Position numbers and translations under genes: made by a program
Source: an uncultured Gemmatimonadota bacterium
Lineage (GTDB): Bacteria > Gemmatimonadota > Gemmatimonadetes > Gemmatimonadales > Gemmatimonadaceae
NCBI GenBank assembly: GCA_902826615.1
Contig: CADEFN010000003.1
Location: 455,133 to 519,132 of the forward strand
Direction of reading: 5' to 3'
DNA length: 64,000 nucleotides
Shown here: positions 1 to 8,682 of the stretch, one piece after another
How positions within the stretch are numbered: position 1 is the first letter of the stretch
Layout: the number at the start of each line of letters is the position of its first letter
The notes under the pieces: generated by a model
Databases searched by the model: none
What the model saw: only the letters and a program-made list of their open reading frames with translations
Told to the model about the DNA's origin: nothing

Positions 1-2493
1 CACCACCTTGTTGCCGAAGATCATCGACACCGGCGCGCCTTCGGTAAAGCGCAGGCGGCCGTACGCACCACCAAAGCCACCACCAGTCGGTGCGAAGAAT
101 GGCAACACACCTTCAGGGAAGTCCACGATGTCCTGACGGTTCTGGTACCAGGTGGCACGCGAGGTCCAGGTGAGGTTCTGGGTCTGGACCGGCACCGCCG
201 TGAGCCCGAGCTCGTAGCCCTTCGACTGCATTTCCCCGCCATTCACGATCGTCGAGGCCACACCCGTGGAAGGTGCCGGCACCGGGCGAACGAGGAGGTC
301 GGTGATGCTGCGGTTGAAGTACGTCGCCTCGAGGCGGACGCGGTCTTTCCAGAACGCGGCGTCAAAGCCGACTTCGATTTCGTTGTTGATTTCGGGCTTG
401 GCGGTCGGGTTGTTCACCGCCGTGTTCTGCACCAGCGAGGTGGCGCCGCCAATCTGGCCGCTGCTCGCCAGCACGAGGAAACGCTCGCCGTACTGCGGCT
501 GGTTACCGGCCTGCCCATACGATGCGCGGATCTTGAACTCACCCACACCCCGCACCGGGTTGACGAAGCGATACGACGCCGCGCCACGGGGGAAGTAGAA
601 CAACTTCGTGGGATCGCCGTTGACCGACGATCGCTCGGCGCGAACTGCTGCCGACACGTAGAGGCGCTCGCCAAAGAGGATCATTTCCTCCTGCGCATAA
701 TACGCCTGGTTCTTGATGAGCTGCCGGGTGTTCTCGCCCGTGATGTTCTGGGCGTTGGCATTGGCGTTCACCTGCTGCGGAGCGAGACCACGGGCAATGA
801 TGTTGTAGTCATTCGCGCCGCGCTCTTCGTACTGGATACCCACCGACGTGGTGGCGTTCATCCACGAGAAGTACGTGTTGTTCCAGTTGGCCGACGCGGT
901 TCCGTTGAGGAACTTGTTGGTGCCGTTGCCCTGCACCGCGGTGCCTGGGAAGGCACCACCAGCCGGCGACCCACGACGCTGGAACTGCAGCTCAGCCGGG
1001 AAGAGGAGATACGACTCATTGCTGTAGCGGTCCACGCCACCCACGGCGGTCATCGTCACGTTGTTCTTGTCGGTGTTCCACGCGTTGTACGTCGCGCGTC
1101 CCGAGAAGACCGCACGCCAGACGTCCTCGTCGTTCTTGACCATGTCGTAGGTCTGGAACGGATTGGCGCTGTTGGTCACGCCGCCACCCGGGAAGGGGTT
1201 GTCGATGATCTGTCCGTTCGGCAGCCGGCTGGTGAAGTCCGCAATGGCCGGGGTGTACCCCCAGGCGTACAGCGGTGAGGCGAAGGTGTTGTCGTTGTTG
1301 GTGATGCCGCGAGCGCTCTTGGAACGCAGCGCATTGAGACCTAACGACAGGTTGAGCTTGCTGCCGATGCTCTGGTCAACGTTGGCGCGCATCGACTGAC
1401 GGCGGGCATACGTGCCGGTGGCGATGCCCTGTTCGTCGCGATGGTTGGCCGAGAGGAAGTAACGCGAGTTGGAGCCCGTGCCACCGGTGAAGGTGAGCGC
1501 CGTCTCGTGCGACAGGTCTTTGCGGCCAAACAGGGTCCCGACCATGTCATAGTAGGGGCACTGCGGCGTGCAGTTGGCGCGAGCCAGGGCAATCCCTTCC
1601 GGGTTGTTGCCGATGACACCCAGCACCTGGTTGAGATCGTTGAACTTGCGAGTGCCCATGTTGCGCAGCAGCGAGAACGTACCGGCGCGCTGCGTGAGGT
1701 TGAACGAGGGACGCCCCGCGGTGCCACGCTTGGTGGTGATCACGACCACCCCGTTGGTGGCCTGCGAGCCATAGATGGCCGCAGCAGCCGCCGACTTCAG
1801 GATCTCGACACTTTCGATGTCGTTGGGGTTGATGTCGGCCAAACGGTTGGTGCCGTTTTCTTCGCCGCTGTTGAGCTGGCGGGTCGCCACCGACTGACGA
1901 GTCGCGCGCACGGCGTTGGAGATGATGACGCCGTCAACAACGAAAAGCGGCTGGATGTTGCCGAGCAGCGACGAGGCGCCACGGATCTGCACCTGGGCAC
2001 CGCCGCCCGGGGCGCCGTTGTTCATGTTGAACTGCACGCCAACCGTCTTGCCCTGCAGTGCATTTTCGAGCGACGACGCCGGCACCTTCGCCAGCTGATC
2101 GGCGGTCACCGCCGAGATCGACGTTGCCGCATTCTTGCGGTCGATGGTCGTCGACGCGCCGGTCACCGTCACACCTTCGAGCTGCAGCACGTCCTTCTCC
2201 ATGGAGAAATTCGCGGTGCTGCCCGAAGCCGAAACGCGCTGTGTCTGACGTTTGTACCCAATGGCGCGCACCTGAATGGTGATATCACCTGCGGGCGCGC
2301 GAAGGCGAAACTCGCCTCGCTCATTGGTACGGGCGCCGCCGGCGCCTCCAACAAGACCGACGATCGCGTCGGACAGTGGAGTGCCTGCGCCCGACACCGT
2401 GACTGTACCGGTGACTTCGCGTTGCTGCGCACTCACCGGGCGATTGCCCAGCAATGCCAGCCCCGCGAGGGCAAGGACAAAGAACTTTCGCAC
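1..2493 (-). CDS. SusC/RagA-type TonB-linked outer membrane receptor, 3' end off window
   Basis: The visible 831 codons give the N-terminal part of a SusC-like receptor that imports oligomeric nutrients across the outer membrane using TonB energy. A signal peptide (start MRKFFVLALAG, cleavage near VSA-QQ) is followed by a carboxypeptidase-regulatory-like beta domain (about 25-105), then the plug domain (about 110-240) with the family sequences NDIESVEILK and AAAAAIYGSQATNGVVVITT, then barrel strands. I chose the GTG at 2493 because GGGAGG (2499-2504) sits 5 nt upstream; an in-frame ATG at 2517 has no such site. The C-terminus, and any SusD partner, would lie beyond the left edge. The family is clear; the substrate cannot be told. 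Confidence 0.93.
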   Translation of the reverse strand, partial: MRKFFVLALAGLALLGNRPVSAQQREVTGTVTVSGAGTPLSDAIVGLVGGAGGARTNERGEFRLRAPAGDITIQVRAIGYKRQTQRVSASGSTANFSMEKDVLQLEGVTVTGASTTIDRKNAATSISAVTADQLAKVPASSLENALQGKTVGVQFNMNNGAPGGGAQVQIRGASSLLGNIQPLFVVDGVIISNAVRATRQSVATRQLNSGEENGTNRLADINPNDIESVEILKSAAAAAIYGSQATNGVVVITTKRGTAGRPSFNLTQRAGTFSLLRNMGTRKFNDLNQVLGVIGNNPEGIALARANCTPQCPYYDMVGTLFGRKDLSHETALTFTGGTGSNSRYFLSANHRDEQGIATGTYARRQSMRANVDQSIGSKLNLSLGLNALRSKSARGITNNDNTFASPLYAWGYTPAIADFTSRLPNGQIIDNPFPGGGVTNSANPFQTYDMVKNDEDVWRAVFSGRATYNAWNTDKNNVTMTAVGGVDRYSNESYLLFPAELQFQRRGSPAGGAFPGTAVQGNGTNKFLNGTASANWNNTYFSWMNATTSVGIQYEERGANDYNIIARGLAPQQVNANANAQNITGENTRQLIKNQAYYAQEEMILFGERLYVSAAVRAERSSVNGDPTKLFYFPRGAASYRFVNPVRGVGEFKIRASYGQAGNQPQYGERFLVLASSGQIGGATSLVQNTAVNNPTAKPEINNEIEVGFDAAFWKDRVRLEATYFNRSITDLLVRPVPAPSTGVASTIVNGGEMQSKGYELGLTAVPVQTQNLTWTSRATWYQNRQDIVDFPEGVLPFFAPTGGGFGGAYGRLRFTEGAPVSMIFGNKVV

Positions 2494-2807
2494 GTGGACC
2501 TCCCTGGAAGGGGTCATGGGGGTGACTGGCGACGCCCCGGAAGGGGGACCGGAAATGCAGCGCCGCCGAAGCGAAAGAAAATCTTTCCGGTCCCAGCCAA
2601 TTTCTGACTTCAAGGGGGGCAGTGTCAAGAAAGAGTCACGTCGATTTTCTGACGTGGTGCGTGTCGTAGTTGGGGTCGAACAGCTCCTGCGGCGGGGCCA
2701 GTGGTCCAAGCGTCTGGTCACAGGGCCTGGCCCACGGGCTAGGCCCGCGGTTGCGTGCGACTCGCCCTAGCGGGAAGTTCCTTCCCCAACGGCACACAGG
2801 ATTCCCC
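2494..2807. other. Divergent intergenic region with two inverted repeats
   Basis: About 314 nt separate the minus-strand receptor from the plus-strand peptidase, so both promoters should lie here. It holds an 11-bp inverted repeat (2545-2555 with 2584-2594) in the receptor leader and a 6-bp one, CACGTC/GACGTG (2637-2642 with 2651-2656). I see no convincing sigma-70 hexamers and no RNA gene. Confidence 0.5.
2545..2594 (-). promoter_or_regulatory. Inverted repeat in the receptor leader
   Basis: GGGACCGGAAA at 2545-2555 is the exact reverse complement of 2584-2594, with a 28-nt loop. It lies about 50-100 nt upstream of the receptor start, so if transcribed it could fold as a 5' leader hairpin. 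It may also be an operator half-site pair. Role unknown. Confidence 0.4.
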
Positions 2808-5800
2808 ATGAGATCGCTCGGACTTGCCCTCGTCCTCGTTGCGCAGCCTGCGCTTGCGCAATCCGACACTCGTCAGGCGGCTTTTTCGCCGGTAGACGCG
2901 CTCGATGTGGCCTCGTGGACCGTAGGGGACCTCACCGACAACGGGCGTTTCATCGCCGCCCTGGCCTCCACCCGGCGCAGCACACTGGGGGTCGACTACC
3001 GCCGAGATGGCGACCCCTCCTACATCCGGCCGGGCGCCCAACGGCTGTATGTGATCGACACCCGTTCTGGAGACACCACCGCCGTGTTCCCGGGCGCCCG
3101 CAACATCCGGACGGTGTCGTGGTCTCCTGACGGCTCAAAGCTCGCCATCTTCGTTCTCCAGGATTCGGCCTGGGCGCCGGTGATCTGGGAGTCTGGCACC
3201 CGGCGCACCAGCACGGTGCGGATCCCCGAGGGGCACACCGTCGCCGAGAATTCGGAACTGCGCTGGACCAGCGACAGCAAGCAGATCATCCTCGCGCTGC
3301 GGACAAAGGGCTGGAAGACCGGCGTGGCCACCGAGTTTGCGCGCCTCACTGCTGGTCCGATCTTCGTCCAGGACAGCAAGGACCCATTCCTCGCATGGGA
3401 CGGATTGCGGCGACGGGGCAATGTGCGCTCAATCCATCGGATCGATGTGACGAGTGGGCTCTCGAAGGAATTGGTGCCGGAGTCGATGATCGGGGCGTGG
3501 AGCGTGTCGAGCGACGACTCCCTGGTCACCTGGCAGGACGACATCACGAAGAAGACCGACTACGACGTCATCTTCGGAACCGAAAACCGGCTGATGGCTC
3601 GTCGCCTTTCGGGTGGTGACGCCATGACACTTCAGCCCACGCTCAAGGGGTATGCCCTCAGCTGGGCCGACGATGGGCGTCGTTATGCATACACCCGCGA
3701 CGGTCGTGTGTATGTGACCGCGGTGGGCGAGACGACTCCGAGGCTGCTGGCGGGCGACACCACCCGCGCCGCGGACAGCGACACCAGCGCCGCCGCGCGC
3801 GAGGCTCGCGCCAATGCGCGGTTTGCCGTGAGCCGCTGGAGTCCCCGCGGCGATGCCCTCCTCCTCTCAAACCGGCAGGGCTTCTTTGTGGCCGACGCGG
3901 CGTCGGGGCAGCGTCAGCTCCTCCTCGCCACCGATACCCTCCCCTCCTCGCCTCGTTATGCACCCGTCGGGTGGTCCCCGGACGGCCGGCACCTCTACTT
4001 CAGCTACGCCTCACGCACACGCTGGGAGCGCGGGCTCGTCCGGATCGACCGTGGGAGCGGCCAGGTGCAGGAGCTGGTGAAAGACAGTCGCCTCTATCAG
4101 GGGTTCCGCCTCTCGAAGGATGGCAGCACCCTGGTCTACTCGTCAGGCGAAGGGAATCGCCCGCCCGATCTGTACGCGGCCGGCGCGTCGCTCGACAATC
4201 CGCGTCGCCTCTCGAACGGCAATCCCGCGTTGGCGTCGAAAGCACTCGCCCGTACCGAGCTCCTCACCTATCGCGACGTTGATGGGCTGACGCGATACGG
4301 GGTGATGTATCTCCCGGCGGGCTACCAGTCCGGAGTCAAATACCCGACGCTATTCAACATCTACGAGGACTTCTTTGACGACACCTTTGACGCCACCGTC
4401 AATGTGCTGACGAGTGCGGGTTACCTGGTGGTCAAGCCATCGGTGGCGTTCGAGACCGGGTACCCCGGCGAGGCCTGGCTCAAGGGAGTCACCTCGGCCG
4501 CCAATGCGCTCATCGAACGTGGCATGGCCGACTCGGCGCGCCTCGGGGTGTTCGGCACGAGTTATGGCGGGTACGCCACCAATCTGCTCATCACCCAGAC
4601 CGGGCGTTTCAAGGCCGCAGTGAATGTGAGCGGCAAGGTCGACTTCATTTCCTTCTATACCGACAGCCCGCGGTTAGGTGTGCGCAACATCCATGCGGCG
4701 GAAAAAAGTCAGGATCGCATTGGTGCCACCCTCTGGCAGCAGCCGCAGAAGTACGTCGCACACTCGGCCGTCATGTTCGCCGATCGCATCACCACCCCGC
4801 TGCTCCTCATGACCGGCGAGCAGGACTCCAACGTTCCCGCGGGGAACAGTCGTGAGATGTACTACGCCCTGCGTCGGCTGGGGAAAGAGGTGACCTGGGT
4901 GAACTACATGAACTCGGGTCATGGCACACCGGGTACCAACGCCGCCGAGTTCATTGATTATCACGAACGCCTGCTGTCGTTTTTTGGCAAACATCTGGCC
5001 CCTGCCCAGCCGCCACGTGTCGTAGAGGCGACTGCACTCACTGGTGAACCGCTCTATCGCAACAACCCGACCGGGGCGACCCGAGACCGGATGGAAGCGC
5101 AGCTCGCGGATGCACGACGCGCCTACCACATGGCGCCAGAGAATGCCGACTCGCTCATCTGGTACGGACGGCGCACCGCGTATCCCGGCCGGTTCAACGA
5201 TGCCATCGCCATTTTCTCGGAAGGGGTGGCCAAACACCCGAATGATGCGCGGATGTACCGGCATCGCGGACACCGCTATCTGAGTGTGCGCAAGCTCGAC
5301 CTCGCCATTCGCGACTTCGAGAAGGCGGCGACCCTGGTGCGTGGCAAGAAGGACGAGGTGGAGCCCGATGGACAGCCTAACGCGCGCGGCATTCCGACCA
5401 GCACGCTGCAGTCGAACATCTGGTACCATCTCGGCCTGGCCTACTACCTCTCGGGCGACTTTGCCAACGCGCTGCGTGCCTATCGCGAGGACATGAAGGT
5501 CTCAACAAACCCCGACATGCAGGTGGCCACCTCGCACTGGCTCTACATGACCCTGCGCCGCCTGGGGCGTGATGCCGAGGCCGCGCGTGTCCTCGAGCCG
5601 ATCACGAAGGACATGCCCATCATCGAGAACGGCAACTACCACCAGTTGCTGCTCCTGTACAAGGGAGAGCTGAAGGAAGGGGACGTGCTGCGGAACTTTG
5701 GCACCGACGGGGGCCTCGACGACGTGACCACCGCGTACGGCGTGGGCAACTGGCACCTCTACAACGGGCGTCGCGCCGAAGCCGAGGCCATCTTCTCGAA

Positions 5801-5891
5801 GATTGTTTCGGCGAAGGGTCAGTGGGCCTCGTTCGGCTATCTCTCGGCCGAGGCCGAAGTGGCGAGGGGGAGGCGGGCGAGTCGAGAGTAG
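2808..5891 (+). CDS. Secreted S9 (prolyl oligopeptidase) family peptidase with C-terminal TPR region
   Basis: This 1,027-residue protein begins with a signal peptide (MRSLGLALVLVAQPALAQ), so it is exported. Residues about 30-480 are beta-propeller-like repeats with SPDG/SWADDG turns. Residues about 490-720 form the alpha/beta-hydrolase: nucleophile Ser585 in GTSYGGY, Asp673 in GEQDSN, His705 in NSGHGT, the expected order for family S9. After residue 730 the family normally ends, but here about 290 residues of TPR-like helices follow (for example AIAIFSEGVAKHPNDARMYR). The open frame continues upstream to 2670, but the signal peptide fixes the start at 2808. It likely cleaves peptides in the periplasm; the TPR tail may dock a partner or substrate. 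Confidence 0.9.
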   Translation: MRSLGLALVLVAQPALAQSDTRQAAFSPVDALDVASWTVGDLTDNGRFIAALASTRRSTLGVDYRRDGDPSYIRPGAQRLYVIDTRSGDTTAVFPGARNIRTVSWSPDGSKLAIFVLQDSAWAPVIWESGTRRTSTVRIPEGHTVAENSELRWTSDSKQIILALRTKGWKTGVATEFARLTAGPIFVQDSKDPFLAWDGLRRRGNVRSIHRIDVTSGLSKELVPESMIGAWSVSSDDSLVTWQDDITKKTDYDVIFGTENRLMARRLSGGDAMTLQPTLKGYALSWADDGRRYAYTRDGRVYVTAVGETTPRLLAGDTTRAADSDTSAAAREARANARFAVSRWSPRGDALLLSNRQGFFVADAASGQRQLLLATDTLPSSPRYAPVGWSPDGRHLYFSYASRTRWERGLVRIDRGSGQVQELVKDSRLYQGFRLSKDGSTLVYSSGEGNRPPDLYAAGASLDNPRRLSNGNPALASKALARTELLTYRDVDGLTRYGVMYLPAGYQSGVKYPTLFNIYEDFFDDTFDATVNVLTSAGYLVVKPSVAFETGYPGEAWLKGVTSAANALIERGMADSARLGVFGTSYGGYATNLLITQTGRFKAAVNVSGKVDFISFYTDSPRLGVRNIHAAEKSQDRIGATLWQQPQKYVAHSAVMFADRITTPLLLMTGEQDSNVPAGNSREMYYALRRLGKEVTWVNYMNSGHGTPGTNAAEFIDYHERLLSFFGKHLAPAQPPRVVEATALTGEPLYRNNPTGATRDRMEAQLADARRAYHMAPENADSLIWYGRRTAYPGRFNDAIAIFSEGVAKHPNDARMYRHRGHRYLSVRKLDLAIRDFEKAATLVRGKKDEVEPDGQPNARGIPTSTLQSNIWYHLGLAYYLSGDFANALRAYREDMKVSTNPDMQVATSHWLYMTLRRLGRDAEAARVLEPITKDMPIIENGNYHQLLLLYKGELKEGDVLRNFGTDGGLDDVTTAYGVGNWHLYNGRRAEAEAIFSKIVSAKGQWASFGYLSAEAEVARGRRASRE

Positions 5892-5895
5892 GTCG

Positions 5896-7047
5896 TCAGT
5901 CCCTTGTCCTGACGTCGCCAGGGAGCCGGTCGAGCAGAGGGCGGAGATCGGTGGCCCGTTCAACCGTGGTCACGAACGTGATTCCGTTGAGCGAGACGAC
6001 CAGCAGGTTGTCCACGCCATAGAGCACCACATCGTCCCCTTCGGCATGGACGATGTTGCCTGAGGCGTCGACAAAGTGCACGTCACCGCGCGCACCATTT
6101 CCGTTGTCGTCGAGATCGCGCGCGCGTCGCAGGGAGGCCCAGGTGCCTACGTCATCCCAGCCAAAGTCGCCGGGCAACACCAGCATGTTGTCGGTGCGCT
6201 CAAAGAGACCCCGCTCGATCGAAATCGGGGCGACGGCGCCGAAGTACCCCTCGAGGTCCCCCTTCGCGAGCAACGGCAACGCGCCCGCCACTTCGGGTGT
6301 GCGAGCACCAAGCGCATCGAGCATCACGCGTGCGCGCCACACGCTGATGCCAGTGTGCCAGAGCGCGCGCTGCGAGATGAGTTGGGCCGCGAGATCGGCG
6401 GCAGGTTTTTCGACAAAACGCGACACCCATGCCGGCCCCCCCGACTCCAGGGGCTGATCCACAGAAAGAGCCGCGGCGGGCACCGCATATCCGAACGACG
6501 TCTCGGCGCGCACCGGAACACAGCCGATGGTCACCAGCACATCGTCGCGAGCGGCCAGCCCGCCCGCCAGTCGAACCGTGTGCCGGAACGCCTCACTGAA
6601 CGACGCCGCAATGTCGGCCGGGAGTCCGCAGATGAGGGTGTCGGGGCCGGCGCGCCGTTGGACTTCGGCCGCACCAAGGGCCATCGCCGCCGCCGTGCCT
6701 AACGGGCGTGGCTCCACCAGCACGTTGCGCTCAGGCACACCCACCAGCGCCGACCGGATGGCCGGGGCGATGTCGGCGCTCGTCACCACCAGCACCCGTT
6801 CGGCAGGAATGACGGGGTCGAGCCGACCGATGCAATCTTCGATGAGGGGCTGATCACCCAGCAGACGCAGAAGCTGCTTCGGTCGCTTGGGGCCTGAGAG
6901 GGGCCAGAACCGCGACCCAATGCCTCCCGCCAGCACAATGGCCCACATGGCGGCATCGGCGTCGAGCGCGGGCGCGGCATAGGGCTGTTCGCCGGGCATC
7001 ACGCCGAGGCCGCCCGACGGGGGCGTGAGTGGAGCTGACGGAGACAT
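5896..7047 (-). CDS. Mannose-1-phosphate guanylyltransferase
   Basis: The enzyme makes GDP-mannose from GTP and mannose 1-phosphate for surface polysaccharide. The nucleotidyltransferase signature GGIGSRFWPLSGPKRPKQ is at residues 41-58, and FVEKP and a GDFGWDDVGTW segment typical of the family follow. Length from the first ATG is 383 residues; homologues usually start right at MWAIVLAGG, which here is ATG 6948 (residue 34). Neither ATG has a clear ribosome site, so the first 33 residues are doubtful. The gene is divergent from the methyltransferase at 7134 and its stop lies 4 nt from the S9 peptidase stop. The GCCTAACG word at 6697-6704 encodes Leu-Gly here. Confidence 0.9.
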   Translation of the reverse strand: MSPSAPLTPPSGGLGVMPGEQPYAAPALDADAAMWAIVLAGGIGSRFWPLSGPKRPKQLLRLLGDQPLIEDCIGRLDPVIPAERVLVVTSADIAPAIRSALVGVPERNVLVEPRPLGTAAAMALGAAEVQRRAGPDTLICGLPADIAASFSEAFRHTVRLAGGLAARDDVLVTIGCVPVRAETSFGYAVPAAALSVDQPLESGGPAWVSRFVEKPAADLAAQLISQRALWHTGISVWRARVMLDALGARTPEVAGALPLLAKGDLEGYFGAVAPISIERGLFERTDNMLVLPGDFGWDDVGTWASLRRARDLDDNGNGARGDVHFVDASGNIVHAEGDDVVLYGVDNLLVVSLNGITFVTTVERATDLRPLLDRLPGDVRTRD

Positions 7048-7133
7048 GGCGCAAAGATATCAGCACAGGCCGCCCTTGGCGCACGTCACGCGCGATCCCC
7101 TCCCCGGCAGCCTCCCGGCCCCTTACCCTCCTC

Positions 7134-7931
7134 ATGAGAGAACGCCCTCCCATAAGCGTCGTCCTGGCACCCGTGCTTCCTTCGCCGAAAGAGCTGGAAC
7201 AAGCTGACCTCCCAGCACTGCTGCGCGATCCGGCGCGCAAGCAGGGCTTCGTCACCCCGATGTTCGAGCACATCGCGCCGCGGTACGACGCCTTCACGCG
7301 GCTCTTTTCATTTGGCATGGACGCCCGGTGGAAAGCGACGCTGATGCGGTGGCTCTCGGCGCAGTCGCCCGTCCCGGCGCAGGTACTCGATGTGGCCTGC
7401 GGAACGGGAGACCTGGCAGTTGCCGCTCACCGTCAGTTGCCGGGCGCGGGGGTTCTCGGGGTGGACGCCGCAACGGCGATGATCGAGAAGGCGAAGGCCC
7501 TCCACTCAGGTACCGGGGTGCAATTCCAGGTCGCGGACCTCACAGCCCTCCCCGTCCCCGATCAGTCGTACCAGGTGATTACTGCGGGCTATGCCTTTCG
7601 CAATGTCCCCGAACTCCGGCGAGCACTCGCCGAGATGAAACGGGTGATGCAGACTGACGGTTGTCTGTATGTACTCGACTTCTACCGGCCTTCGTCGGCG
7701 GTGTGGCGTTCGCTTTTCCTGGGGTACCTGCGGGCTGCCGGTAGCCTGGTCGGGTGGTGGTGGCACCGAGCGCCGGTCATGTACGCCTACATCGCCGACT
7801 CCATCGACGCCTGGGTGACCGTCGAGCAGTTCGAGGCAGCCCTGGCCGACGCCGGGTTCGAGGTGCTGGCACGCGAGGTCCACCTGCTTGGCGGCGTGGC
7901 CCTGCACACCGCCCGTCTCGCGCGGCGTTAG
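7134..7931 (+). CDS. menG/ubiE: Demethylmenaquinone / ubiquinone-type C-methyltransferase
   Basis: A class I SAM-dependent methyltransferase that performs the ring C-methylation of the respiratory quinone. SAM motif I is VLDVACGTGDLA (about 84-95), and the UbiE hallmarks AGYAFRNVPE and a DFYRP segment follow. Length is 265 residues from the ATG at 7134. The frame is open back to 7029, but that part overlaps the divergent guanylyltransferase and looks non-coding; a GTG 12 codons inside 7134 is another option, and none has a good Shine-Dalgarno. Its TAG stop (7929-7931) overlaps the TAA stop of the convergent response regulator, inside a CGTTAGGC word. In this diderm context menaquinone is the likelier product. 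Confidence 0.88.
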   Translation: MRERPPISVVLAPVLPSPKELEQADLPALLRDPARKQGFVTPMFEHIAPRYDAFTRLFSFGMDARWKATLMRWLSAQSPVPAQVLDVACGTGDLAVAAHRQLPGAGVLGVDAATAMIEKAKALHSGTGVQFQVADLTALPVPDQSYQVITAGYAFRNVPELRRALAEMKRVMQTDGCLYVLDFYRPSSAVWRSLFLGYLRAAGSLVGWWWHRAPVMYAYIADSIDAWVTVEQFEAALADAGFEVLAREVHLLGGVALHTARLARR

Positions 7932-8308
7932 GCGCGGGCACCCTTGCGTGCCAGCCCCAGCTCTACGGCCCCGATCAGGATCTCTTCGTCGAGAATCGGC
8001 TTGGTGACGTAGTCGTCGAACCCGGCGGCGAGAAAGCGCTCCCGGTCACCAGCCATCGCGTGCGCGGTCAGTGCGATGACGTGCAGGTGGGCGAGCGCGG
8101 GAGTGGCACGGATCCGTTTGAGGGTCTCCACACCATCGAGCCCCGGCAGGGAGATATCGAGGAGCACGACATCGGGGACCTCGCTGGCCAGCCCGGTGAG
8201 TGCCTCGATGCCCGTTTCGTATTCGTCGCACTGGTACAACCCTTCGAGGAGTGCGAGCGCCAGCAGACGGTTGTCGGGATTGTCTTCGACAATGGCAACG
8301 CGGTGCAT
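7928..8308 (-). CDS. Single-domain response regulator (receiver only)
   Basis: A 126-residue CheY-like receiver with no output domain. Conserved acidic residues are E8/D9, the phosphoacceptor is D51 (VVLLDISLPGLDG), the switch Thr is T81 (ALTAH) and the lysine is K103 (TKP). It is the last gene of a three-gene phosphorelay: the Hpt gene ends 2 nt upstream, and the histidine kinase precedes that. Most likely phosphate goes from kinase to this receiver and/or the Hpt, but a separate receiver and Hpt leave the order open. Output presumably is by protein-protein contact. Confidence 0.93.
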   Translation of the reverse strand: MHRVAIVEDNPDNRLLALALLEGLYQCDEYETGIEALTGLASEVPDVVLLDISLPGLDGVETLKRIRATPALAHLHVIALTAHAMAGDRERFLAAGFDDYVTKPILDEEILIGAVELGLARKGARA

Positions 8309-8310
8309 AC

Positions 8311-8682
8311 TCAGTCTTCCAGGGTTGTGAGGTAGAACGTGAGCTGCGCCAGGGCGCGCTCCGTTTCGGTGGTGAGTGTGCCGATGGCCTTGTCGACAGC
8401 GGCCGGGCCGAGGGACATCGCGTCGGCTTCGAGGGCCGCGGCGACCACGCGCAGGTCTTCGGTGCCCATCTGCGCGGCACTGCCCTTGATGGCGTGTGCC
8501 ACCCGCGAGAGCTGCTTGAGATCACCGGCGGCGCGTGCCTGGGCCAGCTTGCCCAGCCGTTCGCGGGCCGACGTCTCGAACATGCCGGCCATGCGCCGGA
8601 CCAGGTCACTTCCGCCGATGCGGTGGACCATGCCTAACGCTTCGTGCATCTCGGGCGGACAGGTGATGGTCGAGGGTGTCAT
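8311..8682 (-). CDS. Histidine phosphotransfer (Hpt) protein
   Basis: A 123-residue helical Hpt domain protein. The phosphorylatable histidine is H63 in VAHAIKGSAAQMG, the canonical Hpt signature. It passes phosphoryl groups between receiver domains. The ATG overlaps the stop of the upstream kinase by 4 nt and the downstream receiver begins 2 nt after its stop, so the three are translationally coupled. No other domain is present. Confidence 0.92.
   Translation of the reverse strand: MTPSTITCPPEMHEALGMVHRIGGSDLVRRMAGMFETSARERLGKLAQARAAGDLKQLSRVAHAIKGSAAQMGTEDLRVVAAALEADAMSLGPAAVDKAIGTLTTETERALAQLTFYLTTLED

Noticed and set aside
1441-2607. 388-residue plus-strand frame opposite the left-edge receptor
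   Set aside because: Runs opposite a receptor with strong family motifs on the minus strand, and shows no motif of its own.
7029-7133. Upstream extension of the MenG/UbiE frame
   Set aside because: It overlaps the divergent guanylyltransferase start and does not look like a conserved N-terminus.
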